Translations under genes and position numbers: made by a program
Part shown: positions 52,098-60,383 of the stretch, in pieces
Layout: every line of letters starts with the position of its first letter
How positions within the stretch are numbered: position 1 is the stretch's first letter
DNA from: a virus
Virus record (IMG/VR): IMGVR_UViG_3300020435_000116
Span: 1-64,000 of that record
Length of the DNA: 64,000 nucleotides
Strand: one strand, 5' to 3'
Notes under the pieces: generated by a model
Told to the model about the DNA's origin: nothing
Seen by the model: the letters and a program-made list of their open reading frames with translations, nothing else
Databases searched by the model: none

Positions 52098-54773
52098 ATG
52101 GCAACAGAACATATTCGCAAACACTCCCATCCCCGCCATGACGCTGATCAAGGGATGTCGGCCGAAACTAAAAGCATCATTGATAAAATAGTTAATCCCA
52201 CGCAATCAGATGGAGAGCCGCCTAGAAAAACAAAAGCGCCTTCAATGAATGTCATGGAAACTATTTCTAATGAGATAGCCACTAACATTAACGATGCTAG
52301 AGCCATATTTGAAATTCTGCCTGATACCGAAATGGCGATGCAAGTATTAGTATCGTCAATACTTTCGCCTAAAGACATGATCTCTACAGACATCAACTTC
52401 ACCTCCAGCGTATCTGGTGAGGCTGCTGATATAGCGGCTAGTGTCATAAAGATTGTGCAGAATTATTTCATCACCGAGTTTGGTCTTAAACGTCGCCTCA
52501 GTAGTATATTGCAAGACGCGTTATTTAAGACAGGTAGTTATCCCATTGCTGTTATACCTGAGAACACGTTAGATGATGTAATTAACAGCAACGACCAGGT
52601 ATCTACAGAAAGCGTGAAGTCTTTTTTCACTAAAGATACTACAAGTGTTCGCCCTCTGGGACTGTTAGGTAACCCTAATAGTGGTGGCAAGAAAACCAGC
52701 ATTGGCATAGAGAGTTTATTTAGCGCCAATACCGCGCCTGATAAATTTGATAATTTTAACCCTTATACCACAGTGACAGATAACTTTAACGCACTTAAAG
52801 TACCTGCATTGTTAACAAAGGCACGTCAACATGCAGTAGCGGATACGTTTCAAAACAGAGGTGTCGCAGGTGTAAAGGTTGGGTTAGAGTCGTGGCGTGG
52901 TAAACAGGGAGAAGACAAACCAACTGTGCTTAAATCGGCGTATCGTCGTCGTGTCTACACCCAGCGCTCTGCCGTGCAGCTACAGACCTCCGAGGCGCTT
53001 AACCGTGAAGCAGTAGGTCATCCGCTGGTGATGAAGTTACCTAGTGAATCTGTCATTCCGGTACACGTCCCGTCTGATCCATCTAACCATGTTGGTTACT
53101 ATGTGCTATTGGACAAGAATGGTAACCCGGTTACACGTGCTAAAGATTCTAAATACTTCACTAATTTAAAGCAACGTTTGAAAAAAGAAAACGAAGGCAC
53201 GAGTGAGCTTATAGAGCAAGTACGTCAAGGTATGTACGGTGAACGTAGTAACATTGCTGATCGTACTGAGTCAGAAATCATTGCCTCTTATACATCTCTA
53301 ATCGAAAACGATTTAGTCGCACGTTTAGAAGCAGGCGTGTATAATGAGAATGCTACATTATCATGCCCTGGTGAAGTAGGTCGTATTATGCTTGGTCGTG
53401 CATTAAGTAAGATGCATACTCAGGTATTATTCATCCCTGCTGAATTGCTGACGTATGTGGCTTTTGATTACAACGACAACGGTACAGGGCGTTCATTGAT
53501 TGAAGGTTCTAAGATTATAGCATCGCTGCGTGCCATGACCATGTTTGCAAACACCATGGCCGGTATCAAGAACTCTAACAACCGTACTAAGTTGAACATT
53601 ACTTTAGATGAAGATGATCCAGATCCAGCAAGTACTGTGGAGAAGATCATGCACAACTTTACTAAGAATCATCAACTTAGCTATCCGTTAGGTACTATTG
53701 ATCCATCGGACATTACAGGTTACTTGCAGCGCTCGTCAGTTGACATTAACGTAGAGGGTCACCCTGCGTATCCTAACACCAAGACCAACGTGGAAGATGG
53801 TCAGCGTAATATGGTTAATGTCGATACGGGGTTAGAGGAAAGCTTACGTAATCGTCACTTCATGTCGATGCACATCGCGCCTGAGATTGTAGACTCTACG
53901 CTAGATGTTGAATTTGCTACTAACGTGGTAGGTTCTAACCTATTGCTGGCTAAACGTGTTATCATTTATCAGGACACGCTATGTGATCACTTATCTGACT
54001 TCATTCGTAAGTTTACGTCTAATTCATCGGTACTGATGGAACAGATTGTAAATGTGATTGAAGAATCTTCATTAAGTAAGAAACTTAAACAAGGTAAGAC
54101 CGATGTAACTGAAGATGGTACCATAGACACAGTGGAATCATTAATTGCTGAAATCATCGATTCTATCCGTATTAGCTTACCTACACCAGATACTGCTAAG
54201 TTAGCTAATCAGGGTGCGTCTTTTGAAGAGTTTAACAGTCTTCTTGAAGCAGCACTTCCTGCTTACTTAGATGCTGAGATGTTTGACGGTATGTTAGATT
54301 CTGACCTTGAAGAAGGTATTGAAGGAACCATCGCAGCTCTGCGTAGTTACTTCCAGCGTCAATGGTTACGTAAGAATAACATCATGCCAGAACTTGACGG
54401 GATGGTTAATGATGGTTCAGTGGATAGTTTTGATATTGTAGCTGTGCATAAAGACCACGCTGAAGCCATTCTTGGACCAATGCAGAAACTATTAAGGATG
54501 ATGCGTAAGGAAGGGCGTAAAGCACAAGGTAACTTGGATGCTGATCAGGATAAGGATACACAAGCAGCAGAAGAGAAAGATGCAATGATCCAATCATTAC
54601 AAGAAGAGTTAGAAGCGCTTAAAGCTAAGCTTGAAGGTAATGAGGAGGAAGAGGAAGCAGAGGAAGCTGTAGATGACAATACAGACATCCCTGAAGACCT
54701 AGAAAGTGAAGAAGAATCTGAAACACCACCTAGTGAAGAACCGGGTGCTGATGACGATCTACCACCACTTTAA
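52098..54773 (+). CDS. Portal protein, 891 aa
   Basis: An early helix-rich stem region (NINDARAIFEILPDTEMAMQ, then VSSILSPKDMIS), a membrane-like-free alpha/beta core with clip-like segments (SIPVHVP..., FIPAELLTYVAF), a DYNDNGTGRSLIEGS stretch and a typical allosteric helix region (RAMTMFANTMAGIKNSNNRT) fit large myovirus portals. The C-terminal 60 residues are almost all Glu/Asp, possibly for packaging-motor or scaffold contact. It forms the dodecameric ring at the capsid vertex. Confidence 0.75.
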   Translation: MATEHIRKHSHPRHDADQGMSAETKSIIDKIVNPTQSDGEPPRKTKAPSMNVMETISNEIATNINDARAIFEILPDTEMAMQVLVSSILSPKDMISTDINFTSSVSGEAADIAASVIKIVQNYFITEFGLKRRLSSILQDALFKTGSYPIAVIPENTLDDVINSNDQVSTESVKSFFTKDTTSVRPLGLLGNPNSGGKKTSIGIESLFSANTAPDKFDNFNPYTTVTDNFNALKVPALLTKARQHAVADTFQNRGVAGVKVGLESWRGKQGEDKPTVLKSAYRRRVYTQRSAVQLQTSEALNREAVGHPLVMKLPSESVIPVHVPSDPSNHVGYYVLLDKNGNPVTRAKDSKYFTNLKQRLKKENEGTSELIEQVRQGMYGERSNIADRTESEIIASYTSLIENDLVARLEAGVYNENATLSCPGEVGRIMLGRALSKMHTQVLFIPAELLTYVAFDYNDNGTGRSLIEGSKIIASLRAMTMFANTMAGIKNSNNRTKLNITLDEDDPDPASTVEKIMHNFTKNHQLSYPLGTIDPSDITGYLQRSSVDINVEGHPAYPNTKTNVEDGQRNMVNVDTGLEESLRNRHFMSMHIAPEIVDSTLDVEFATNVVGSNLLLAKRVIIYQDTLCDHLSDFIRKFTSNSSVLMEQIVNVIEESSLSKKLKQGKTDVTEDGTIDTVESLIAEIIDSIRISLPTPDTAKLANQGASFEEFNSLLEAALPAYLDAEMFDGMLDSDLEEGIEGTIAALRSYFQRQWLRKNNIMPELDGMVNDGSVDSFDIVAVHKDHAEAILGPMQKLLRMMRKEGRKAQGNLDADQDKDTQAAEEKDAMIQSLQEELEALKAKLEGNEEEEEAEEAVDDNTDIPEDLESEEESETPPSEEPGADDDLPPL

Positions 54774-54817
54774 CGCATAAGTTGTAGGGTAGGATCACCT
54801 ACCCTACTTTATGCCGT
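54774..54817 (+). terminator. Terminator after the portal gene, ATGCCGT type
   Basis: CGCATAAG flank after the stop, then GTAGGGTAGG pairs perfectly with CCTACCCTAC (54784-54793 and 54798-54807), then TTTATGCCGT. Confidence 0.9.
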
Positions 54818-54837
54818 CACAATGGGATACAGGCGCT

Positions 54838-55038
54838 TTAATCGGACTTACGGTTACGACGTCGCTGTTGTCTTGCTACTTTAGCACGCTTACGTCCTTT
54901 AATGCGTTTATTGCGAGCAGCCTCGTCCTCTAACCTGGCTCTACCGGAACTACATCGTTTAGCTGTAATTGGAGCATTAGAAAAAGAAGAAGCCATAGCT
55001 GCTACTAGAGCAGCATCCATACGGGGTTTAGAGAACAT
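54838..55038 (-). CDS. Small basic protein, 66 aa
   Basis: AAGGAATG precedes the ATG at 55038; a longer start at 55119 would overlap a strong terminator. The C-terminal half is Arg/Lys-rich (RIKGRKRAKVARQQRRRNRK), suggesting nucleic-acid binding or a capsid-internal role. It lies between portal and the low-complexity protein gene. No family recognised. Confidence 0.55.
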   Translation of the reverse strand: MFSKPRMDAALVAAMASSFSNAPITAKRCSSGRARLEDEAARNKRIKGRKRAKVARQQRRRNRKSD

Positions 55039-55066
55039 GAGACATTCCTTATTTTTATAATTGAAG

Positions 55067-55124
55067 ACAAAAAAATGGAGAGGGCAAAACCCCCTCTCCA
55101 AAATGTCTGGCCCTAACACCAGAC
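55067..55124 (-). terminator. Double hairpin with U-tract
   Basis: On the minus strand GTCTGG pairs with CCAGAC, then GGAGAGGG pairs with CCCTCTCC, then TTTTTTT. This is a classical intrinsic terminator, unlike the ATGCCGT type, at the end of the 55157-60121 run. Confidence 0.85.
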
Positions 55125-55156
55125 GCCCTTTTAAAGGGGTAGCGACGTGTGGGTTA

Positions 55157-57235
55157 TTATCCCCACAGTCCCAATGCGTAGTAGTCTTTACTTAGCCAAC
55201 CTGGCAGTACTTTTAGGCGGTACCCATCGATAGTGTCGATGAAATAATGACGTACGTTCAACTCGCCTGTGCGAGAGAATAGATCTTTTAACACTTTAAA
55301 CTCAGTTGGATTAACGGATTGTTTAACCGATGCAATAGGTGTTTCTTTAGAGATGTTAAGCTCCATTTCTTTAAGGCTCCAAGGAACCTGAGTAATAGAG
55401 ATGACGTCTGCTAGGAATACCACAGCGTAGTCTTCTTTAGTTAGATCTAAGATGTCTGTATCTTCGATGTTTTCTACAAAGCCCGATAAGTCGGTAGCTT
55501 CTGCCAATTCTACAATGTTGTCTTTAAGACGCTCAGCATCGTAGGTAGATTGTAGATAGTTACTTACATCACCTGCAGGGACAGCAGAGAAGATAAGCGA
55601 TAGTAGATCGTTAACTTTATCTTCAAACAGTTTGCGCGTACGCTCACCGTGTTCATTTTCGATTTCAGTTAATAGATCATCGAAGTCAGCTAACTCATCT
55701 ATAGTCCAATCAATAGACAGCGAGTAGTTAAGTGCATCGTTGATAATGCTGATAGCGCGATTAGCAATTTGACCACAGAAACGCTCAGGCATATCTAAGC
55801 CGTTCATAGTCTTAATGAAATCACCCATCGTCTCTGCTGCAACCAGATCATTTGCTCCTTCGCGATCAACACGATAAGCAATCGGTTTTAACTGACGATA
55901 TTGGAATTCCAAGATAGCGCCCTCAGGGATCTTGATGTTCTTGCTGATCAACGCTTGACGCAAATAGAACTCGGCTTGTTGATCAGAATGCGCATCAATT
56001 AGATTGTTAAGCTGTACTGCTGGGACCATCTCATCCTCCTCAGCCTCATCCGATAGGATTGTCGCTGTGGCGTTTACGTAATGGTAGTTCCCCCATCCGT
56101 CACCTTGAGGAGAACCACTAGGCTTACCTAGATTTTGAGTAGTAAGGGCTTTATCTAATTCGTGCTGTTCGTAATCCATGAATTCACCTTTTTCTTTAAT
56201 GACTTCCACGACGTAACCGTCTTTGTGCGGTAAGTAAATACGTTCGTGTGTGTTAGGGTTGTGTAAAATGTTAACAGGTAGAGTAGGTAATGTACTCATA
56301 CCGGCAGCTAGATCAGTGTAGTATAGCGGTGCGTCGTACTTAGACGATAACTCATTGTCAAACGACACATCTTCAGCAGGTTTAATCTCAGGGGTATCCC
56401 AGCGACCACGCCCAAAAGATTCTACGGTGTTGGTAGCTGGTTTCTTATCCGTCTTACCCACATCGACTTCTTCGTAGTTGTGCAATCCACCACGACGACC
56501 AGTATCTACTGTCGAACGAGCAGGTGTGCGCTGGTTAGTGAACATCGATGAACCACCGTTATTCATACCGCCATAGTTATTACCCTGATAGTTTGACTGA
56601 CTATTGAACCCACTCGTTGAGTTAAATCCACTTGTACGCGGGGCATAGCGATCGCCACCGCCCTGGTTATAGCCCCCGCCTTGATTAAAACCACCTTGGT
56701 TAAAACCACCACCTTGATTGCCCCACTGACGACCACCACCTTGCTGTTGATTTTGAAACTGCATAATCTGCTGCTTCAATTGTTCAAACTCAGCAAGTGT
56801 GGACTGTACAGAATTGATGATGTTTGGATCCTGCACCAATTGCTGCAACGGTTGGAACTGTATTGCGTTAACCGATGCGTAGATCCCTGTCATTTTCTGG
56901 GCAACCATCTGACAAGCACCTTCTAGGTTTTGATTACCTGAACTCATTACAAGTTCTAAGAAGCCGCCAGATGAAATAAGCATATCCTCGTATGCTTGGT
57001 TGTTATACATGTTGTTCGCCATTTGATTATACAAGAACACACGCAGAGGATTACGTGTTGCCTGCTCTTGTAAGTTATGGCGTAGGTAGCCGTCCATCAT
57101 TCTAAATGCATCTGGACCCAACTGCATTGGGAATCCGTTAGGGGGATTACGACCAGGTACTGAATACGGCAGTCCTTGAATAAAGAACTGCTGATTAGGT
57201 ACGTTAGGATCAAAGGGTAAATTACCGGGGTACAT
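55157..57235 (-). CDS. Virion-associated protein with Gly/Gln/Asn low-complexity domain, 692 aa
   Basis: GAGG precedes the ATG. Residues 1-140 are Pro/Asn/Gln-rich and helical. Residues about 150-240 are low complexity (QQQGGGRQWGNQGGG, FNQGGGYNQGGGDR, then NSTSGFNSQSNYQGN), prion-like and Arg-containing. The C-terminal 400 residues look folded (alpha/beta). No family recognised. The tract could support condensation or assembly. It follows the putative polymerase-fragment gene on the same transcript. Confidence 0.6.
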   Translation of the reverse strand: MYPGNLPFDPNVPNQQFFIQGLPYSVPGRNPPNGFPMQLGPDAFRMMDGYLRHNLQEQATRNPLRVFLYNQMANNMYNNQAYEDMLISSGGFLELVMSSGNQNLEGACQMVAQKMTGIYASVNAIQFQPLQQLVQDPNIINSVQSTLAEFEQLKQQIMQFQNQQQGGGRQWGNQGGGFNQGGFNQGGGYNQGGGDRYAPRTSGFNSTSGFNSQSNYQGNNYGGMNNGGSSMFTNQRTPARSTVDTGRRGGLHNYEEVDVGKTDKKPATNTVESFGRGRWDTPEIKPAEDVSFDNELSSKYDAPLYYTDLAAGMSTLPTLPVNILHNPNTHERIYLPHKDGYVVEVIKEKGEFMDYEQHELDKALTTQNLGKPSGSPQGDGWGNYHYVNATATILSDEAEEDEMVPAVQLNNLIDAHSDQQAEFYLRQALISKNIKIPEGAILEFQYRQLKPIAYRVDREGANDLVAAETMGDFIKTMNGLDMPERFCGQIANRAISIINDALNYSLSIDWTIDELADFDDLLTEIENEHGERTRKLFEDKVNDLLSLIFSAVPAGDVSNYLQSTYDAERLKDNIVELAEATDLSGFVENIEDTDILDLTKEDYAVVFLADVISITQVPWSLKEMELNISKETPIASVKQSVNPTEFKVLKDLFSRTGELNVRHYFIDTIDGYRLKVLPGWLSKDYYALGLWG

Positions 57236-57282
57236 AAGAGACCTCGTTGTTTTTTGTCGGTAGTGTGTTTACAGTCTGATTG

Positions 57283-58899
57283 TTACGTGCGTGCAATTTT
57301 AGCTTGTACTGAGTCAATCAAATCGGCAAACTCTGGATTAGGTATAATCTCACCATCAGGTGTTACATTTAAGTAAGGGTTAATCTGGCCATGACCTGTT
57401 GGGCAGGAACTAGGCTGATTACCATAACTACATACTTCTGCTAGCGAGGCATGCAGTAACCTAGATGGTTTAGTCTTCGTACCGTTACGAGAGCCAGTCG
57501 CATCGGTCTGAGGCACTACTTTGTTAGTCATCTTAAACATAAGGTTATCACCTGCGGTAGAGAGTGAACTTACTTCACCATGGCCGGTGTTAATCTTACG
57601 GATGGTATCAAACTTAAGATACTTATCCATTAGTTTTTCGATGTCTTTACTCGTTAGTGTTTTATTTTTATTAGAGTTTAACTTGAAGGTGAAATTGAAT
57701 ATAGCCTTTATCACATCTAGTAATATATATCTCAATGTTGTTAGCTTCTTACCGTATAGGTTAGAAACGTCCGTTGTGACTATAATCTCATTCATGGTTT
57801 CGATGATATAAGCAAATAGTGCGTAAATGTCTTTACACTCTACCCCTTCCTTCTCAAGGTTCATCTGTACCAATCCATCAATGTAGTAATCTAGACTCAC
57901 CAGGTGAGCGTCGATGTCCTCTAAGAGCCTTCCTTCATTCACTTTACTCTTGAAGATAACGTGTCCCATCAACACACGCCATAAACGTGTATCGTCAATG
58001 TACTCCGGACGAATACGCTGAGTAAAATGATCTGCTAAGTAGAAGAAGGTTGCAAGTAGGTTGTCTGATAGCTGACTGCGTTGATCACGTTTACACGCTA
58101 CACGTATTTGAGTAGGTCTGTAGCCCTTACCCTTAACGCTAATAGGCTGTAAATGTAAGCTCTCTACAATCATCCATTCAGACTTAGGGTGGGTTTGCTC
58201 GTTAATCGTGTTACGATCACCCACCACTACATCCATACCGCAGAAACGTTTGAAGGTTTCCGTTACCCCGTATTTACAAAACAGATAATGACCTAAGGTA
58301 CTTACCATATTTAGGCGGAGTCCACCCATGTAGATAATCTTAGAGTTTTTATCTTTCTGGCGTAAATGGTAAATAGTACTCCATGGGATACTTAAGGTTT
58401 CTTTTACACCATCGATGACCAGGTTGTGCGTGACCCTCTCAAAGGTAAGTTTGTCACGTGTTAACGCAACGAATAGTTTACCATCATCAACAGAGAAAAG
58501 ATTATCAACCATGACAGGATTGATAACATACTTAGAACCATTTACACGTATTAAACCACCTGGTCCAACAAACGGAAGTTGTAACAGACGTGGGAATAAC
58601 TTCTGGCCTTGATAGCTGAAGTTAAATTGAACAGCGTAGAAGTCACTAGGTGCTAGATTAAACTCAGCACGCGATGAACGCTTGCGCGTCATGTAGTTAT
58701 ACTGCTGCTCTGGTGTCGCTCGTTTGTACTCTCCATCGTACGTAAATCCCTCTGGAAAGCTTCTTGCTGCACATTTCCACACATGGTCGATGTATTCCTC
58801 GACTCCACGCATCTGCTCTACGACCAATCCTTCCGCCAAAAGGGGATTGAACTTAGGCACATGTTGCTCGTGTATGTGTGTAAATAAATATTGATCCAT
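57283..58899 (-). CDS. Putative phage RNA polymerase beta N-terminal-like subunit, 538 aa
   Basis: GGAGGATG precedes the ATG. Two parts recall RpoB/RPB2: residues 114-135 (GGLIRVNGSKYVINPVMV), like the GxFIINGxExVIVxQ motif, and the C-terminal 60 residues (RLLHASLAEVCSYGNQPSSC, then PTGHGQINPYL), like the (V/L)H.(S/T)H(Y/W)G..CP.ETPEG...GL motif. An STAGDN stretch upstream fits the order. If correct, this is the split beta N-terminal part of a multisubunit phage RNA polymerase, as in phiKZ relatives. By-eye evidence only; other subunits are not in this window. Confidence 0.5.
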   Translation of the reverse strand: MDQYLFTHIHEQHVPKFNPLLAEGLVVEQMRGVEEYIDHVWKCAARSFPEGFTYDGEYKRATPEQQYNYMTRKRSSRAEFNLAPSDFYAVQFNFSYQGQKLFPRLLQLPFVGPGGLIRVNGSKYVINPVMVDNLFSVDDGKLFVALTRDKLTFERVTHNLVIDGVKETLSIPWSTIYHLRQKDKNSKIIYMGGLRLNMVSTLGHYLFCKYGVTETFKRFCGMDVVVGDRNTINEQTHPKSEWMIVESLHLQPISVKGKGYRPTQIRVACKRDQRSQLSDNLLATFFYLADHFTQRIRPEYIDDTRLWRVLMGHVIFKSKVNEGRLLEDIDAHLVSLDYYIDGLVQMNLEKEGVECKDIYALFAYIIETMNEIIVTTDVSNLYGKKLTTLRYILLDVIKAIFNFTFKLNSNKNKTLTSKDIEKLMDKYLKFDTIRKINTGHGEVSSLSTAGDNLMFKMTNKVVPQTDATGSRNGTKTKPSRLLHASLAEVCSYGNQPSSCPTGHGQINPYLNVTPDGEIIPNPEFADLIDSVQAKIART

Positions 58900-58996
58900 T
58901 AGATCATCCTCCGATCAGTTATGTCTACATTCGGACATAATGACACTTCTTTTTAAGCATCACCATAGGGTTAGTGTTCTCTGTAATTCTTAACGC

Positions 58997-60121
58997 TTAG
59001 TCTCGGAATTTAGCCACTGCCGCCAATGCAATACCGATGCCTGTTACTAATGCGCCGCCTATTTTAAGGATCTCCACACCAACGCTACGCTCATCCTTCA
59101 TTCTATCTACTTTTGCTTTTCTTTCCAACTCCTCAATCTTCCTTTGATGATCACGTTCTTTACGTGACTCTTCTAAACGTTTAGCACGCTCTTCTGCTTC
59201 AGCTGCCTCTTTATCTAGCCGTTGCTTCTCTAGCTGATACTTCTTCTCCAACAATTTAACTTCATCCCCATAGGTAAGACACTCCTGGGGGTTGTAGTAA
59301 ATCATAGGCGCGTCTACGTTATCTGGATTCAAACAGTCTAACGTTTCATAATGGCTTGTGGTAGGACCATTGACAAAGATACCGTTAATCTCACCGGCTT
59401 GCGATGTATGGGAGCTACGATGTATCCAGATGCCGTCCTCAAGGCTTTCTGACATGGTAGGTTTAATCTCCATCACATCCCCTTGGATATTGATGTACAG
59501 TGAATCGAACCGCTTGGCATTATCTATCAGCGTGATTGTAAAGTTACTTCGTAGTAATGCTTTTCTATCATTCTCATGTTGAGTGAAGATACTGGTTGCG
59601 TCCTTACCAGAGTAAGGATGTCTAACGTCGTTCCCGTCTAACCCAATACAAACGTCTAGGTTAGTTAAGTAAAGTCCTTTAGGGTGATCTGAGATCGCCC
59701 TACCACCAATGATGTATCGGATAGTAAACTTTAATCCTGATTTATGTTTCTCTATATGGTCTCCTGATGTAATAGCTTCGATAACGCGCTGCTGTTCGCA
59801 GTGTTGATTGTTAACATCTTCTTCTACGTCAATCATTAGCTGGTTGATAAATTCATCCACACGGTCATAGGCGACTAAGAAGGTTTGCTCGACAATAAGC
59901 TTACCTACATGAGCCGATGGGATGTTCATGTGTTTATCCTCTAGTGTTAGAGGAAACATAATGTTGTTACGGTGAGAGAGATATAGCACCTTACCTGTAT
60001 AGTTATAATAGCTTTCAGTCACACGCAGTGCTGCATGTCGCGGCTGACTATACGTATTTTCCTTATACGCTTCCATTGATCTTATACGTGTAAAATGCCC
60101 CCTTTTCCTAGATTTGTCCAT
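58997..60121 (-). CDS. Structural/membrane-anchored protein with C-terminal coiled coil, 374 aa
   Basis: GAGAA precedes the ATG. Residues 1-280 are beta-rich soluble. Residues about 285-345 form a charged coiled coil (KRLEESRKERDHQRKIEELE), followed by one hydrophobic helix near the C-terminus (ILKIGGALVTGIGIALAAVA). The tail-anchored layout suggests membrane attachment late in infection or a head-tail fibre. An ACCTACATTAC element lies 58 nt upstream. Confidence 0.55.
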   Translation of the reverse strand: MDKSRKRGHFTRIRSMEAYKENTYSQPRHAALRVTESYYNYTGKVLYLSHRNNIMFPLTLEDKHMNIPSAHVGKLIVEQTFLVAYDRVDEFINQLMIDVEEDVNNQHCEQQRVIEAITSGDHIEKHKSGLKFTIRYIIGGRAISDHPKGLYLTNLDVCIGLDGNDVRHPYSGKDATSIFTQHENDRKALLRSNFTITLIDNAKRFDSLYINIQGDVMEIKPTMSESLEDGIWIHRSSHTSQAGEINGIFVNGPTTSHYETLDCLNPDNVDAPMIYYNPQECLTYGDEVKLLEKKYQLEKQRLDKEAAEAEERAKRLEESRKERDHQRKIEELERKAKVDRMKDERSVGVEILKIGGALVTGIGIALAAVAKFRD

Positions 60122-60137
60122 TTGGCGTATTCTCTAA

Positions 60138-60174
60138 ACTTAACCCTATTAATGGTCTTAGCGCAAAGACCACT
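60138..60174 (-). promoter_or_regulatory. Leader hairpin of the 58997-60121 gene
   Basis: TGGTCTT (60152-60158) pairs with AAGACCA (60166-60172) between the candidate promoter element at 60179 and the start codon. It could be a 5' leader structure. Confidence 0.35.
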
Positions 60175-60178
60175 CTAG

Positions 60179-60189
60179 TAATGTAGGTC
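60179..60189 (-). promoter_or_regulatory. ACCTACATTAC candidate promoter element
   Basis: On the minus strand, 58 nt upstream of the start at 60121 and immediately downstream of the tandem terminators of the capsid gene, a natural place for a new promoter. Confidence 0.45.
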
Positions 60190-60204
60190 TGAAGTATCGT
60201 CGAG

Positions 60205-60251
60205 ACGGCATAGACGGCATAACACCCAGGAACCTTAAGTCCCCAGGTGTT
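60205..60251 (-). terminator. Terminator downstream of capsid gene with doubled ATGCCGT flank
   Basis: On the minus strand a 10-pair stem (AACACCTGGG with CCTGGGTGTT, two wobble pairs) is followed by two copies of ATGCCGT two bases apart. The 60122-60383 stretch holds no gene, only this hairpin, the capsid-end hairpin and the promoter element. Confidence 0.75.
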
Positions 60252-60354
60252 ACTTAACCACACTAAGTGATATTTAAAACGGTAATTAAACCGGCATTGT
60301 CTTTTTTTGTTTTGTAATACGCAAGCGCATTTTAACCAGATTGTTAATGAAGCG

Positions 60355-60376
60355 TTGGGGAGGAAACCCTCCCCGA
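60355..60376 (-). terminator. Hairpin directly after the capsid gene
   Basis: GGGGAGG pairs with CCTCCCC (60357-60363 and 60368-60374), 9 bp after the capsid stop. No U-tract; it may protect the 3' end of an abundant mRNA. Confidence 0.6.
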
Positions 60377-60383
60377 AGTAGGC

